NCBI RefSeq assembly: GCF_051014685.1
Contig: NW_027478852.1
Span: forward strand, 124,001 to 188,000
DNA: 64,000 nucleotides
Source: Ptiloglossa arizonensis
Taxonomy: Eukaryota > Arthropoda > Insecta > Hymenoptera > Colletidae
Reading direction: 5' to 3'
Position 1 is the first letter of the stretch. Every line of letters begins with the position of its first letter. The position numbers were made by a program, and so were the translations under genes. This document shows, in pieces, positions 49,301-61,025 of this stretch. Below the pieces are notes generated by a model. The model saw nothing but the letters and a program-made list of their open reading frames with translations, was not told the origin of the DNA and did not search any database.

Positions 49301-52162
49301 CCTAGGCCGTTCTAGTCATTCGTTTCGAGCATCAGAACTGCGAAAATTTTGAGTTTCTCAAGCGTTTCTTACCTCCAAACTGCCATATCTCGCGAACGGA
49401 TTGACCAATCCGCAAAATTTCTGTTGCATTTGAAAGTAGAAACTCGCCCGATTACAACGGTAGGCACACTTTTCCCCTGGGCCGTTCTGGTTATTCGTTT
49501 CGAGCATCAGAACTGCGAAAATTTTGAGTTTCTCAAGCGTTTCTTACTTCCAAACTGCCACATCCTGCGAACGGATCGACCAATCCGCAAAATTTCTGTT
49601 GCATTTGAAAGTAGAAACTCGCCCGATTACAACGGTATGCGCACTTTTCCCCTGGGCCGTTCTAGTTATTCGTTTCGAGCATCGGAACTGCGAAAATTTT
49701 GAGTTTCTAAAGCGTTTCTTACATCCAAACTGCCATATCTCGCGAACGGATTGCTCAATCCGCAAAATTTCTGTTGCATCTGAAAGTAGAAACTCGCCCG
49801 ATTACAACGGTGGGTGTAGTTTTCCCTTAGGCCGTTCTAGTTATTCGTTTCGAGCATCAGAACTGCGAAAATTTTGAGTTCCTCAAGCGTTTCTTACCTC
49901 CAAACTGCCATATCTCGCGAACGGATTGACCAATCCGCAAAATTTCTGTTGCATCTGAAAGTAGAAACTCGCCCGATTACAACGGTATGCGTACTTTTCC
50001 CCCAGGCCTTTCTAGTTATTCGTTTCGAGCATCAGAACTGCGAAAATTTTGAGTTTCTCAAGCGTTTCTTACCTCCAAACTGCCACATCTCGCGAACGGA
50101 TTGACCAATCCGCAAAATTTCTGTTGCATTTGAAAGTAGAAACTCGCCCGATTACAACGGTATGCGCACTTTTCCCCTGGGCCGTTCTAGTTATTCGTTT
50201 CGAGCATAAAACTGCGAAAATTTTGAGTTTCTAAAGCGTTTCTTATCTCCAAACTGCCATATCTCGCGAAGGGATTGATCAATCCGCAAAATTTCTGCTG
50301 CATCTGAAAGTAGAAACTCGCCCGTTTACAACAGTATGCGCACTTTTCCCGTAGGCCGTTCTAGTTATTCGTTTCGAGCATCAGAACTGCGAAAATTTTG
50401 AGTTTCTCAAGCGTTTCTTACATCCAAACGGCCACATCCTGCGAACGGATCGACCAATCCGCAAAATTTCTGTTGCATTTGAAAGTAGAAACTCGCCCGA
50501 TTACAACGGTATGCGCACTTTTCCCCTGGGCCGTTCTAGTTATTCGTTTCGAGCATCGGAACTGCGAAAATTTTGAGTTTCTAAAGCGTTTCTTACATCC
50601 AAACTGCCATATCTCGCGAACGGATTGCTCAATCCGCAAAATTTCTGTTGCATCTGAAAGTAGAAACTCGCCCGATTACAACGGTGGGAGTAGTTTTCCC
50701 CTAGTCCGTTCTAGTTATTCGTTTCGAGCATCAGAACTGCGAAAATTTTGAGTTCCTCAAGCGTTTCTTACCTCCAAACTGCCATATCTCGCGAACGGAT
50801 TGACCAATCCGCAAAATTTCTGTTGCATCTGAAAGTAGAAACTCGCCCGATTACAACAGTGGGTGTAGTTTTCCCCTAGGCCGTTCTAGTTATTTGTTTC
50901 GAGCATCTGCACTGCGAAAATTTTGAGTTTCTCAAGCGTTTCTTACATCCAAACGGCTATATCTCGCGAACGGATTGACCAATCCGCATAATTTCTGTTG
51001 CATCTGAAAGTAGAAACTCGCCCGATTACAAAGGTATGCGCACTTTTCCCCTGGGCCGTTCTAGTTATTCGTTTCGAGCATCGGAACTGCGAAAATTTTG
51101 AGTTTCTAAAGCGTTTCTTATCTCCAAACTGCCATATCTCGCGAACGGATTGACCAATCCGCAAAATTTCTGTTGCTTCTGAAAGTAGAAACTCGTCCGA
51201 TTACAACGGTAGGTGTAGTTTTCCCCTAGGCCGTTCTGGTTATTCGTTTCGAGCATCAGAACTGCGAAAATTTTGAGTTTCTCAAGCGTTTCTTACCTCC
51301 AAACTGCCACATCTCGCGAACGGATTGACCAATCCGCAAAATTTCTGTTGCATTTGAAAGTAGAAACTCGCCCGATTACAACGGTATGCGTACTTTTCCC
51401 CCAGGCCGTTCTAGTTATTCGTTTCGACCATCGGAACTGCGAAAATTTTGAGTTTCTCAAGTGTTTCTTACCTCCAAACTGCCATATCTCGCGAACGGAT
51501 TGACCAATCCGCATGATTTCTGTTGCATCTGAAAGTAGAAACTCGCCCGATTACAACGGTATGCGTACTTCTCCCCTAGGCCGTTCTAGTCATTCGTTTC
51601 GAGCATCAGAACTGCGAAAATTTTGAGTTTCTCAAGCGTTTCTTACCTCCAAACTGCCATATCTCGCGAACGGATTGACCAATCCGCAAAATTTCTGTTG
51701 CATTTGAAAGTAGAAACTCGCCCGATTACAACGGTAGGCACACTTTTCCCCTGGGCCGTTCTGGTTATTCGTTTCGAGCATCAGAACTGCGAAAATTTTG
51801 AGTTTCTCAAGCGTTTCTTACTTCCAAACTGCCACATCCTGCGAACGGATCGACCAATCCGCAAAATTTCTGTTGCATTTGAAAGTAGAAACTCGCCCGA
51901 TTACAACGGTATGCGCACTTTTCCCCTGGGCCGTTCTAGTTATTCGTTTCGAGCATCGGAACTGCGAAAATTTTGAGTTTCTAAAGCGTTTCTTACATCC
52001 AAACTGCCATATCTCGCGAACGGATTGCTCAATCCGCAAAATTTCTGTTGCATCTGAAAGTAGAAACTCGCCCGATTACAACGGTGGGAGTAGTTTTCCC
52101 CTAGTCCGTTCTAGTTATTCGTTTCGAGCATCAGAACTGCGAAAATTTTGAGTTCCTCAAGC
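47615..52162 (+). repeat. 2,274-bp tandem duplication (13 monomers x 2)
   Basis: Units 47,615-49,888 and 49,889-52,162 match along their length. The only differences I saw are three bases clustered at 49,815, 49,827 and 49,831 (counterparts 52,089, 52,101 and 52,105). Both units carry 'acaaaggtatgcgc' and 'cgaccatcgg', variants absent from the first unit of the 6,470-bp duplication, so this event came later. Confidence 0.88.
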
Positions 52163-55100
52163 GTTTCTTACCTCCAAACTGCCATATCTCGCGAACGGAT
52201 TGACCAATCCGCAAAATTTCTGTTGCATCTGAAAGTAGAAACTCGCCCGATTACAACAGTGGGTGTAGTTTTCCCCTAGGCCGTTCTAGTTATTTGTTTC
52301 GAGCATCTGCACTGCGAAAATTTTGAGTTTCTCAAGCGTTTCTTACATCCAAACGGCTATATCTCGCGAACGGATTGACCAATCCGCATAATTTCTGTTG
52401 CATCTGAAAGTAGAAACTCGCCCGATTACAACGGTATGCGCACTTTTCCCCTGGGCCGTTCTAGTTATTCGTTTCGAGCATCGGAACTGCGAAAATTTTG
52501 AGTTTCTAAAGCGTTTCTTATCTCCAAACTGCCATATCTCGCGAACGGATTGACCAATCCGCAAAATTTCTGTTGCTTCTGAAAGTAGAAACTCGTCCGA
52601 TTACAACGGTAGGTGTAGTTTTCCCCTAGGCCGTTCTGGTTATTCGTTTCGAGCATCAGAACTGCGAAAATTTTGAGTTTCTCAAGCGTTTCTTACCTCC
52701 AAACTGCCACATCTCGCGAACGGATTGACCAATCCGCAAAATTTCTGTTGCATTTGAAAGTAGAAACTCGCCCGATTACAACGGTATGCGCACTTTTCCC
52801 CTGGGCCGTTCTAGTTATTCGTTTCGAGCATCGGAACTGCGAAAATTTTGAGTTTCTCAAGTGTTTCTTACCTCCAAACTGCCATATCTCGCGAACGGAT
52901 TGACCAATCCGCAAAATTTCTGTTGCATCTGAAAGTAGAAACTCGCCCGATTACAACGGTATGCGTACTTTTCCCCCAGGCCTTTCTAGTTATTCGTTTC
53001 GAGCATCAGAACTGCGAAAATTTTGAGTTTCTCAAGCGTTTCTTACCTCCAAACTGCCACATCTCGCGAACGGATTGACCAATCCGCAAAATTTCTGTTG
53101 CATTTGAAAGTAGAAACTCGCCCGATTACAACGGTATGCGCACTTTTCCCCTGGGCCGTTCTAGTTATTCGTTTCGAGCATAAAACTGCGAAAATTTTGA
53201 GTTTCTAAAGCGTTTCTTATCTCCAAACTGCCATATCTCGCGAAGGGATTGATCAATCCGCAAAATTTCTTCTGCATCTGAAAGTAGAAACTCGCCCGTT
53301 TACAACAGTATGCGCACTTTTCCCCTAGGCCGTTCTAGTTATTCGTTTCGAGCATCAGAACTGCGAAAATTTTGAGTTTCTCAAGCGTTTCTTACATCCA
53401 AACGGCCATATCTCGCGAACGGATTGACCAATCCGCATGATTTCTGTTGCATCTGAAAGTAGAAACTCGCCCGATTACAACGGTATGCGTACTTCTCCCC
53501 TAGGCCGTTCTAGTCATTCGTTTCGGGCATCAGAACTGCGAAAATTTTGAGTTTCTCAAGCGTTTCTTACCTCCAAACTGCCATATCTCGCGAACGGATT
53601 GACCAATCCGCAAAATTTCTGTTGCATTTGAAAGTAGAAACTCGCCCGATTACAACGGTAGGCGCACTTTTCCCCTGGGCCGTTCTGGTTATTCGTTTCG
53701 AGCATCAGAACTGCGAAAATTTTGAGTTTCTCAAGCGTTTCTTACTTCCAAACTGCCACATCCCGCGAACGGATCGACCAATCCGCAAAATTTCTGTTGC
53801 ATTTGAAAGTAGAAACTCGCCCGATTACAACGGTATGCGCACTTTTCCCCTGGGCCGTTCTAGTTATTCGTTTCGAGCATCGGAACTGCGAAAATTTTGA
53901 GTTTCTAAAGCGTTTCTTATCTCCAAACTGCCATATCTCGCGAACGGATTGACCAATCCGCAAAATTTCTGTTGCATTTGAAAGTAGAAACTCGCCCGAT
54001 TACAACGGTGGGAGTAGTTTTCCCCTAGTCCGTTCTAGTTATTCGTTTCGAGCATCAGAACTGCGAAAATTTTGAGTTCCTCAAGCGTTTCTTACCTCCA
54101 AACTGCCATATCTCGCGAACGGATTGACCAATCCGCAAAATTTCTGTTGCATCTGAAAGTAGAAACTCGCCCGATTACAACAGTGGGTGTAGTTTTCCCC
54201 TAGGCCGTTCTAGTTATTTGTTTCGAGCATCTGCACTGCGAAAATTTTGAGTTTCTCAAGCGTTTCTTACATCCAAACGGCTATATCTCGCGAACGGATT
54301 GACCAATCCGCATAATTTCTGTTGCATCTGAAAGTAGAAACTCGCCCGATTACAACGGTATGCGCACTTTTCCCCTGGGCCGTTCTAGTTATTCGTTTCG
54401 AGCATCGGAACTGCGAAAATTTTGAGTTTCTAAAGCGTTTCTTATCTCCAAACTGCCATATCTCGCGAACGGATTGATCAATCCGCAAAATTTCTGTTGC
54501 ATCTGAAAGTAGAAACTCGCCCGATTACAACGGTAGGTGTAGTTTTCCCCTAGGCCGTTCTAGTTATTCGTTTCGAGCATCAGAACTGCGAAAATTTTGA
54601 GTTCCTCAAGCGTTTCTTACCTCCAAACTGCCATATCTCGCGAACGGATTGACCAATCCGCAAAATTTCTGTTGCATCTGAAAGTAGAAACTCGCCCGAT
54701 TGCAACGGTGGGTGTAGTTTTCCCCTAGGCCGTTCTAGTTATTTGTTTCGAGCATCAGCACTGCGAAAATTTTGAGTTTCTCAAGCGTTTCTTACATCCA
54801 AACGGCCATATCTCGCGAACGGATTGACCAATCCGCAAAATTTCTGTTGCTTCTGAAAGTAGAAACTCGCCCGATTACAACGGTATGCGCACTTTTCCCC
54901 TAGGCCGTTCTAGTTATTCGTTTCGAGCATCAGAACTGCGAAAATTTTGAGTTTCTCAAGCGTTTCTTACCTCCAAACAGCCATATCTCGCGAACGGATT
55001 GACCAATCCGCAAAATTTCTGTTGCATTTGATAGTAGAAACTCGCCCGATTACAACGGTATTCGCACTTTTCCCCTGGGCCGTTCTAGTTATTCGTTTCG

Positions 55101-55457
55101 AGCATCGGAACTGCGAAAATTTTGAGTTTCTAAAGCGTTTCTTATCTCCAAACTTCCATATCTCGCGAACGGATTGATCAATCCGCAAAATTTCTGTTGC
55201 TTCTGAAAGTAGAAACTCGCCCGATTACAACGGTATGCGCACTTTTCCCCTGGGCCGTTCTAGTTATTCGTTTCGAGCATCGGAACTGCGAAAATTTTGA
55301 GTTTCTAAAGCGTTTCTTATCTCCAAACTGCCATATCTCGCGAACGGATTGCTCAATCCGCAAAATTTCTGTTGCATCTGAAAGTAGAAACTCGCCCGAT
55401 TACAACGGTGGGAGTAGTTTTCCCCTAGTCCGTTCTAGTTATTCGTTTCGAGCATCA

Positions 55458-58400
55458 GAACTGCGAAAATTTTGAGTTCCTCAAGCGTTTCTTACCTCCA
55501 AACTGCCATATCTCGCGAACGGATTGACCAATCCGCAAAATTTCTGTTGCATCTGAAAGTAGAAACTCGCCCGATTACAACGGTGGGTGTAGTTTTCCCC
55601 TAGGCCGTTCTAGTTATTTGTTTCGAGCATCTGCACTGCGAAAATTTTGAGTTTCTCAAGCGTTTCTTACATCCAAACGGCCATATCTCGCGAACGGATT
55701 GACCAATCCGCATGATTTCTGTTGCATCTGAAAGTAGAAACTCGCCCGATTACAACGGTATGCGTACTTCTCCCCTAGGCCGTTCTAGTCATTCGTTTCG
55801 AGCATCAGAACTGCGAAAATTTTGAGTTTCTCAAGCGTTTCTTACATCCAAACGGCTATATCTCGCGAACGGATTGACCAATCCGCATAATTTCTGTTGC
55901 ATCTGAAAGTAGAAACTCGCCCGATTGCAACGGTATGTGTAGTTTTCCCCTGGGCCGTTCTAGTCATTCGTTTCGAGCATCAGAACTGCGAAAATTTTGA
56001 GTTTCTCAAGCGTTTCTTACCCCCAAACTGCCATATCTCGCGAACGGATTGACCAATCCGCCAAATTTCTGTTGCATTTGAAAGTAGAAACTCGCCCGAT
56101 TAAAACGGTATGCGCACTTTTCCCCTGGGCCGTTCTAGTTATTCGTTTCGAGCATCGGAACTGCGAAAATTTTGAGTTTCTAAAGCGTTTCTTATCTCCA
56201 AACTGCCATATCTCGCGAACGGATTGATCAATCCGCAAAATTTCTGTTGCATCTGAAAGTAGAAACTCGCCCGATTACAACGGTAGGTGTAGTTTTCCCC
56301 TAGGCCGTTCTAGTTATTCGTTTCGAGCATCAGAACTGCGAAAATTTTGAGTTCCTCAAGCGTTTCTTACCTCCAAACTGCCATATCTCGCGAACGGATT
56401 GACCAATCCGCAAAATTTCTGTTGCATCTGAAAGTAGAATCTCGCCCGATTACAACGGTGGGTGTAGTTTTCCCCTAGGCCGTTCTAGTTATTTGTTTCG
56501 AGCATCAGCACTGCGAAAATTTTGAGTTTCTCAAGCGTTTCTTACATCCAAACGGCCATATCTCGCGAACGGATTGACCAATCCGCAAAATTTCTGCTGC
56601 TTCTGAAAGTAGAAACTCGCCCGATTACAACGGTATGCGCACTTTTCCCCTAGGCCGTTCTAGTTATTCGTTTCGAGCATCAGAACTGCGAAAATTTTGA
56701 GTTTCTCAAGCGTTTCTTACCTCCAAACAGCCATATCTCGCGAACGGATTGACCAATCCGCAAAATTTCTGTTGCATTTGAAAGCAGAAACTCGCCCGAT
56801 TACAACGGTATGCGCACTTTTCCCCTGGGCCGTTCTAGTTATTCGTTTCGAGCATCAGAACTGCGAAAATTTTGAGTTTCTCAAGCGTTTCTTACCCCCA
56901 AACTGCCATATCTCGCGAACGGATTGACCAATCCGCCAAATTTCTGTTGCATTTGAAAGTAGAAACTCGCCCGATTACAACGGTATGCGCACTTTTCCCC
57001 TGGGCCGTTCTAGTTATTCGTTTCGAGCATCGGAACTGCGAAAATTTTGAGTTCCTCAAGCGTTTCTTACCTCCAAACTGCCATATCTCGCGAACGGATT
57101 GACCAATCCGCAAAATTTCTGTTGCATCTGAAAGTAGAAACTCGCCCGATTACAACGGTGGGTGTAGTTTTCCCCTAGGCCGTTCTAGTTATTTGTTTCG
57201 AGCATCTGCACTGCGAAAATTTTGAGTTTCTCAAGCGTTTCTTACATCCAAACGGCCATATCTCGCGAACGGATTGACCAATCCGCATGATTTCTGTTGC
57301 ATCTGAAAGTAGAAACTCGCCCGATTACAACGGTATGCGTACTTCTCCCCTAGGCCGTTCTAGTCATTCGTTTCGAGCATCAGAACTGCGAAAATTTTGA
57401 GTTTCTCAAGCGTTTCTTACATCCAAACGGCTATATCTCGCGAACGGATTGACCAATCCGCATAATTTCTGTTGCATCTGAAAGTAGAAACTCGCCCGAT
57501 TGCAACGGTATGTGTAGTTTTCCCCTGGGCCGTTCTAGTCATTCGTTTCGAGCATCAGAACTGCGAAAATTTTGAGTTTCTCAAGCGTTTCTTACCCCCA
57601 AACTGCCATATCTCGCGAACGGATTGACCAATCCGCCAAATTTCTGTTGCATTTGAAACTAGAAACTCGCCCGATTAAAACGGTATGCGCACTTTTCCCC
57701 TGGGCCGTTCTAGTTATTCGTTTCGAGCATCGGAACTGCGAAAATTTTGAGTTTCTAAAGCGTTTCTTATCTCCAAACTGCCATATCTCGCGAACGGATT
57801 GATCAATCCGCAAAATTTCTGTTGCATCTGAAAGTAGAAACTCGCCCGATTACAACGGTAGGTGTAGTTTTCCCCTAGGCCGTTCTAGTTATTCGTTTCG
57901 AGCATCAGAACTGCGAAAATTTTGAGTTCCTCAAGCGTTTCTTACCTCCAAACTGCCATATCTCGCGAACGGATTGACCAATCCGCAAAATTTCTGTTGC
58001 ATCTGAAAGTAGAATCTCGCCCGATTACAACGGTGGGTGTAGTTTTCCCCTAGGCCGTTCTAGTTATTTGTTTCGAGCATCAGCACTGCGAAAATTTTGA
58101 GTTTCTCAAGCGTTTCTTACATCCAAACGGCCATATCTCGCGAACGGATTGACCAATCCGCAAAATTTCTGCTGCTTCTGAAAGTAGAAACTCGCCCGAT
58201 TACAACGGTATGCGCACTTTTCCCCTAGGCCGTTCTAGTTATTCGTTTCGAGCATCAGAACTGCGAAAATTTTGAGTTTCTCAAGCGTTTCTTACCTCCA
58301 AACAGCCATATCTCGCGAACGGATTGACCAATCCGCAAAATTTCTGTTGCATTTGAAAGCAGAAACTCGCCCGATTACAACGGTATGCGCACTTTTCCCC

Positions 58401-58628
58401 TGGGCCGTTCTAGTTATTCGTTTCGAGCATCAGAACTGCGAAAATTTTGAGTTTCTCAAGCGTTTCTTACCCCCAAACTGCCATATCTCGCGAACGGATT
58501 GACCAATCCGCCAAATTTCTGTTGCATTTGAAAGTAGAAACTCGCCCGATTACAACGGTATGCGCACTTTTCCCCTGGGCCGTTCTAGTTATTCGTTTCG
58601 AGCATCGGAACTGCGAAAATTTTGAGTT
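55458..58628 (+). repeat. 9-monomer higher-order repeat (1,575 bp), two units
   Basis: Unit 55,458-57,032 is followed by 57,033 to about 58,628 with the same order of monomer variants. The order includes 'cttacccccaaactgcc', 'ccgccaaattt', 'gtagaatctcg', 'ttctgctgcttctg', 'aaacagcc' and 'gaaagcagaaac'. A difference is 'gaaagtag' versus 'gaaactag' near 57,658. All monomers are exactly 175 bp. Confidence 0.87.
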
Positions 58629-59572
58629 TCTAAAGCGTTTCTTATCTCCAAACTGCCATATCTCGCGAACGGATTGATCAATCCGCAAAATTTCTGTTGC
58701 ATCTGAAAGTAGAAACTCGCCCGATTACAACGGTAGGTGTAGTTTTCCCCTAGGCCGTTCTAGTTATTCGTTTCGAGCATCAGAACTGCGAAAATTTTGA
58801 GTTCCTCAAGCGTTTCTTACCTCCAAACTGCCATATCTCGCGAACGGATTGACCAATCCGCAAAATTTCTGTTGCATCTGAAAGTAGAAACTCGCCCGAT
58901 TACAACGGTGGGTGTAGTTTTCCCCTAGGCCGTTCTAGTTATTTGTTTCGAGCATCAGCACTGCGAAAATTTTGAGTTTCTCAAGCGTTTCTTACATCCA
59001 AACGGCCATATCTCGCGAACGGATTGACCAATCCGCAAAATTTCTGTTGCTTCTGAAAGTAGAAACTCGCCCGATTACAACGGTATGCGCACTTTTCCCC
59101 TAGGCCGTTCTAGTTATTCGTTTCGAGCATCAGAACTGCGAAAATTTTGAGTTTCTCAAGCGTTTCTTACCTCCAAACTGCCATATCTCGCGAACGGATT
59201 GATCAATCCGCAAAATTTCTGTTGCATCTGAAAGTAGAAACTCGCCCGATTACGACGGTGGGTGTAGTTTTCCCCTAGGCCGTCCTAGTTATTCGTTTCG
59301 AGCATCAGAACTGCGAAAATTTTGAGTTTCTCAAGCGTTTCTTACCTCCAAACTGCCACATCTCGCGAACGGATGGACCAATCCGCAAAATTTCTGTTGC
59401 ATTTGAAAGTACAAACTCGCCCGATTACAACGGTATGCGCACTTTTCCCCTGGGCCGTTCTAGTTATTCGTTTCGAGCATCGGAACTGCGAAAATTTTGA
59501 GTTTCTAAAGTGTTTCATATCTCCAAACTGCCATATCTCGCGAACGGATTGATCAATCCGCAAAATTTCTGT

Positions 59573-60835
59573 TGCATCTGAAAGTAGAAACTCGCCCGAT
59601 TACAACGGTATGCGTACTTCTCCCCTAGGCCGTTCTAGTCATTCGTTTCGAGCATCAGAACTGCGAAAATTTTGAGTTTCTCAAGCGTTTCTTACCTCCA
59701 AACTGCCACATCTCGCGAACGGATTGACCAATCCGCAAAATTTCTGTTGCATTTGAAAGTAGAAACTCGCCCGATTACAACGGTATGCGCACTTTTCCCC
59801 TGGGCCGTTCTAGTTATTCGTTTCGAGAATCAGAACTGCGAAAATTTTGAGTTCCTCAAGCGTTTCTTACCTCCAAACTGCCATATCTCGCGAACGGATT
59901 GACCAATCCGCAAAATTTCTGTTGCATCTGAAAGTAGAAACTCGCCCGATTACAACGGTAGGTGTAGTTTTCCCCTAGGCCGTTCTAGTTATTCGTTTCG
60001 AGCATCAGAACTGCGAAAATTTTGAGTTCCTCAAGCGTTTCTTACCTCCAAACTGCCATATCTCGCGAACGGATTGACCAATCCGCAAAATTTCTGTTGC
60101 ATCTGAAAGTAGAAACTCGCCCGATTACAACGGTAGGTGTAGTTTTCCCCTAGGCCGTTCTAGTTATTCGTTTCGAGCATCAGAACTGCGAAAATTTTGA
60201 GTTCCTCAAGCGTTTCTTACCTCCAAACTGCCATATCTCGCGCACGGATTGACCAATCCGCAAAATTTCTGTTGCATCTGAAAGTAGAAACTCGCCCGAT
60301 GACAACGGTGTGTGGAGTTTTCCCCTAGGCCGTTCTAGTTATTTGTTTCGAGCATCAGCACTGCGAAAATTTTGAGTTTCTCAAGCGTTTCTTACATCCA
60401 AACGGCCATATCTCGCGAACGGATTGACCAATCCGCATGATTTCTGTTGCATCTGAAAGTAGAAACTCGCCCGATTACAACGGTATGCGTACTTCTCCCC
60501 TAGGCCGTTCTAGTCATTCGTTTCGAGCATCAGAACTGCGAAAATTTTGAGTTTCTCAAGCGTTTCTTACCTCCAAACTGCCACATCTCGCGAACGGATT
60601 GACCAATCCGCAAAATTTCTGTTGCATTTGAAAGTAGAAACTCGCCCGATTACAACGGTATGCGCACTTTTCCCCTGGGCCGTTCTAGTTATTCGTTTCG
60701 AGAATCAGAACTGCGAAAATTTTGAGTTCCTCAAGCGTTTCTTACCTCCAAACTGCCATATCTCGCGAACGGATTGACCAATCCGCAAAATTTCTGTTGC
60801 ATCTGAAAGTAGAAACTCGCCCGATTACAACGGTA
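59573..60835 (+). repeat. Partial 5-monomer recurrence in domain III
   Basis: Segment 59,573-59,960 recurs at 60,448-60,835 (875-bp spacing), sharing the private 'ttcgagaatcagaactg'. A third copy of that variant lies near 63,500, 2,800 bp after the second. Confidence 0.8.
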
Positions 60836-61025
60836 TGCGCACTTTTCCCCTAGGCCGTTCTAGATATTCGTTTCGAGCATCAGAACTGCGAAAATTTTGA
60901 GTTTCCCAAGCGTTTCTTACATCCAAACGGCTATATCTCGCGAACGGATTGACCAATCCGCATAATTTCTGTTGCATCTGAAAGTAGAAACTCGCCCGAT
61001 TGCAACGGTATGTGTAGTTTTCCCC
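60802..61025 (+). repeat. Segment repeated at 63777-64000
   Basis: The private 'gagtttcccaagcg' and 'ctagatattcg' variants recur 2,975 bp (17 monomers) downstream, and the match reaches the window edge, so it probably continues. Confidence 0.8.

Larger units (their letters stand above)
17220..53182 (+). repeat. Domain II of the array: large recent duplications
   Basis: Here the 'cccccaggccttt' class continues with 'ctagttattcg' instead of the 'ctatttattcg' of domain I. Examples lie near 20,090, 23,590, 28,140, 36,360, 41,260, 47,730 and 52,975. The domain holds 14 of the 18 174-bp monomers, both 176-bp monomers and all three copies of a second 174-bp type. It is built from nested near-identical duplications with spacings of 2,801, 3,501, 4,549, 8,221, 8,395, 6,470 and 2,274 bp. 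The right limit follows the last 174-bp monomer (ending near 53,182), although variant combinations typical of domain II continue to about 54.0 kb. Confidence 0.7.
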
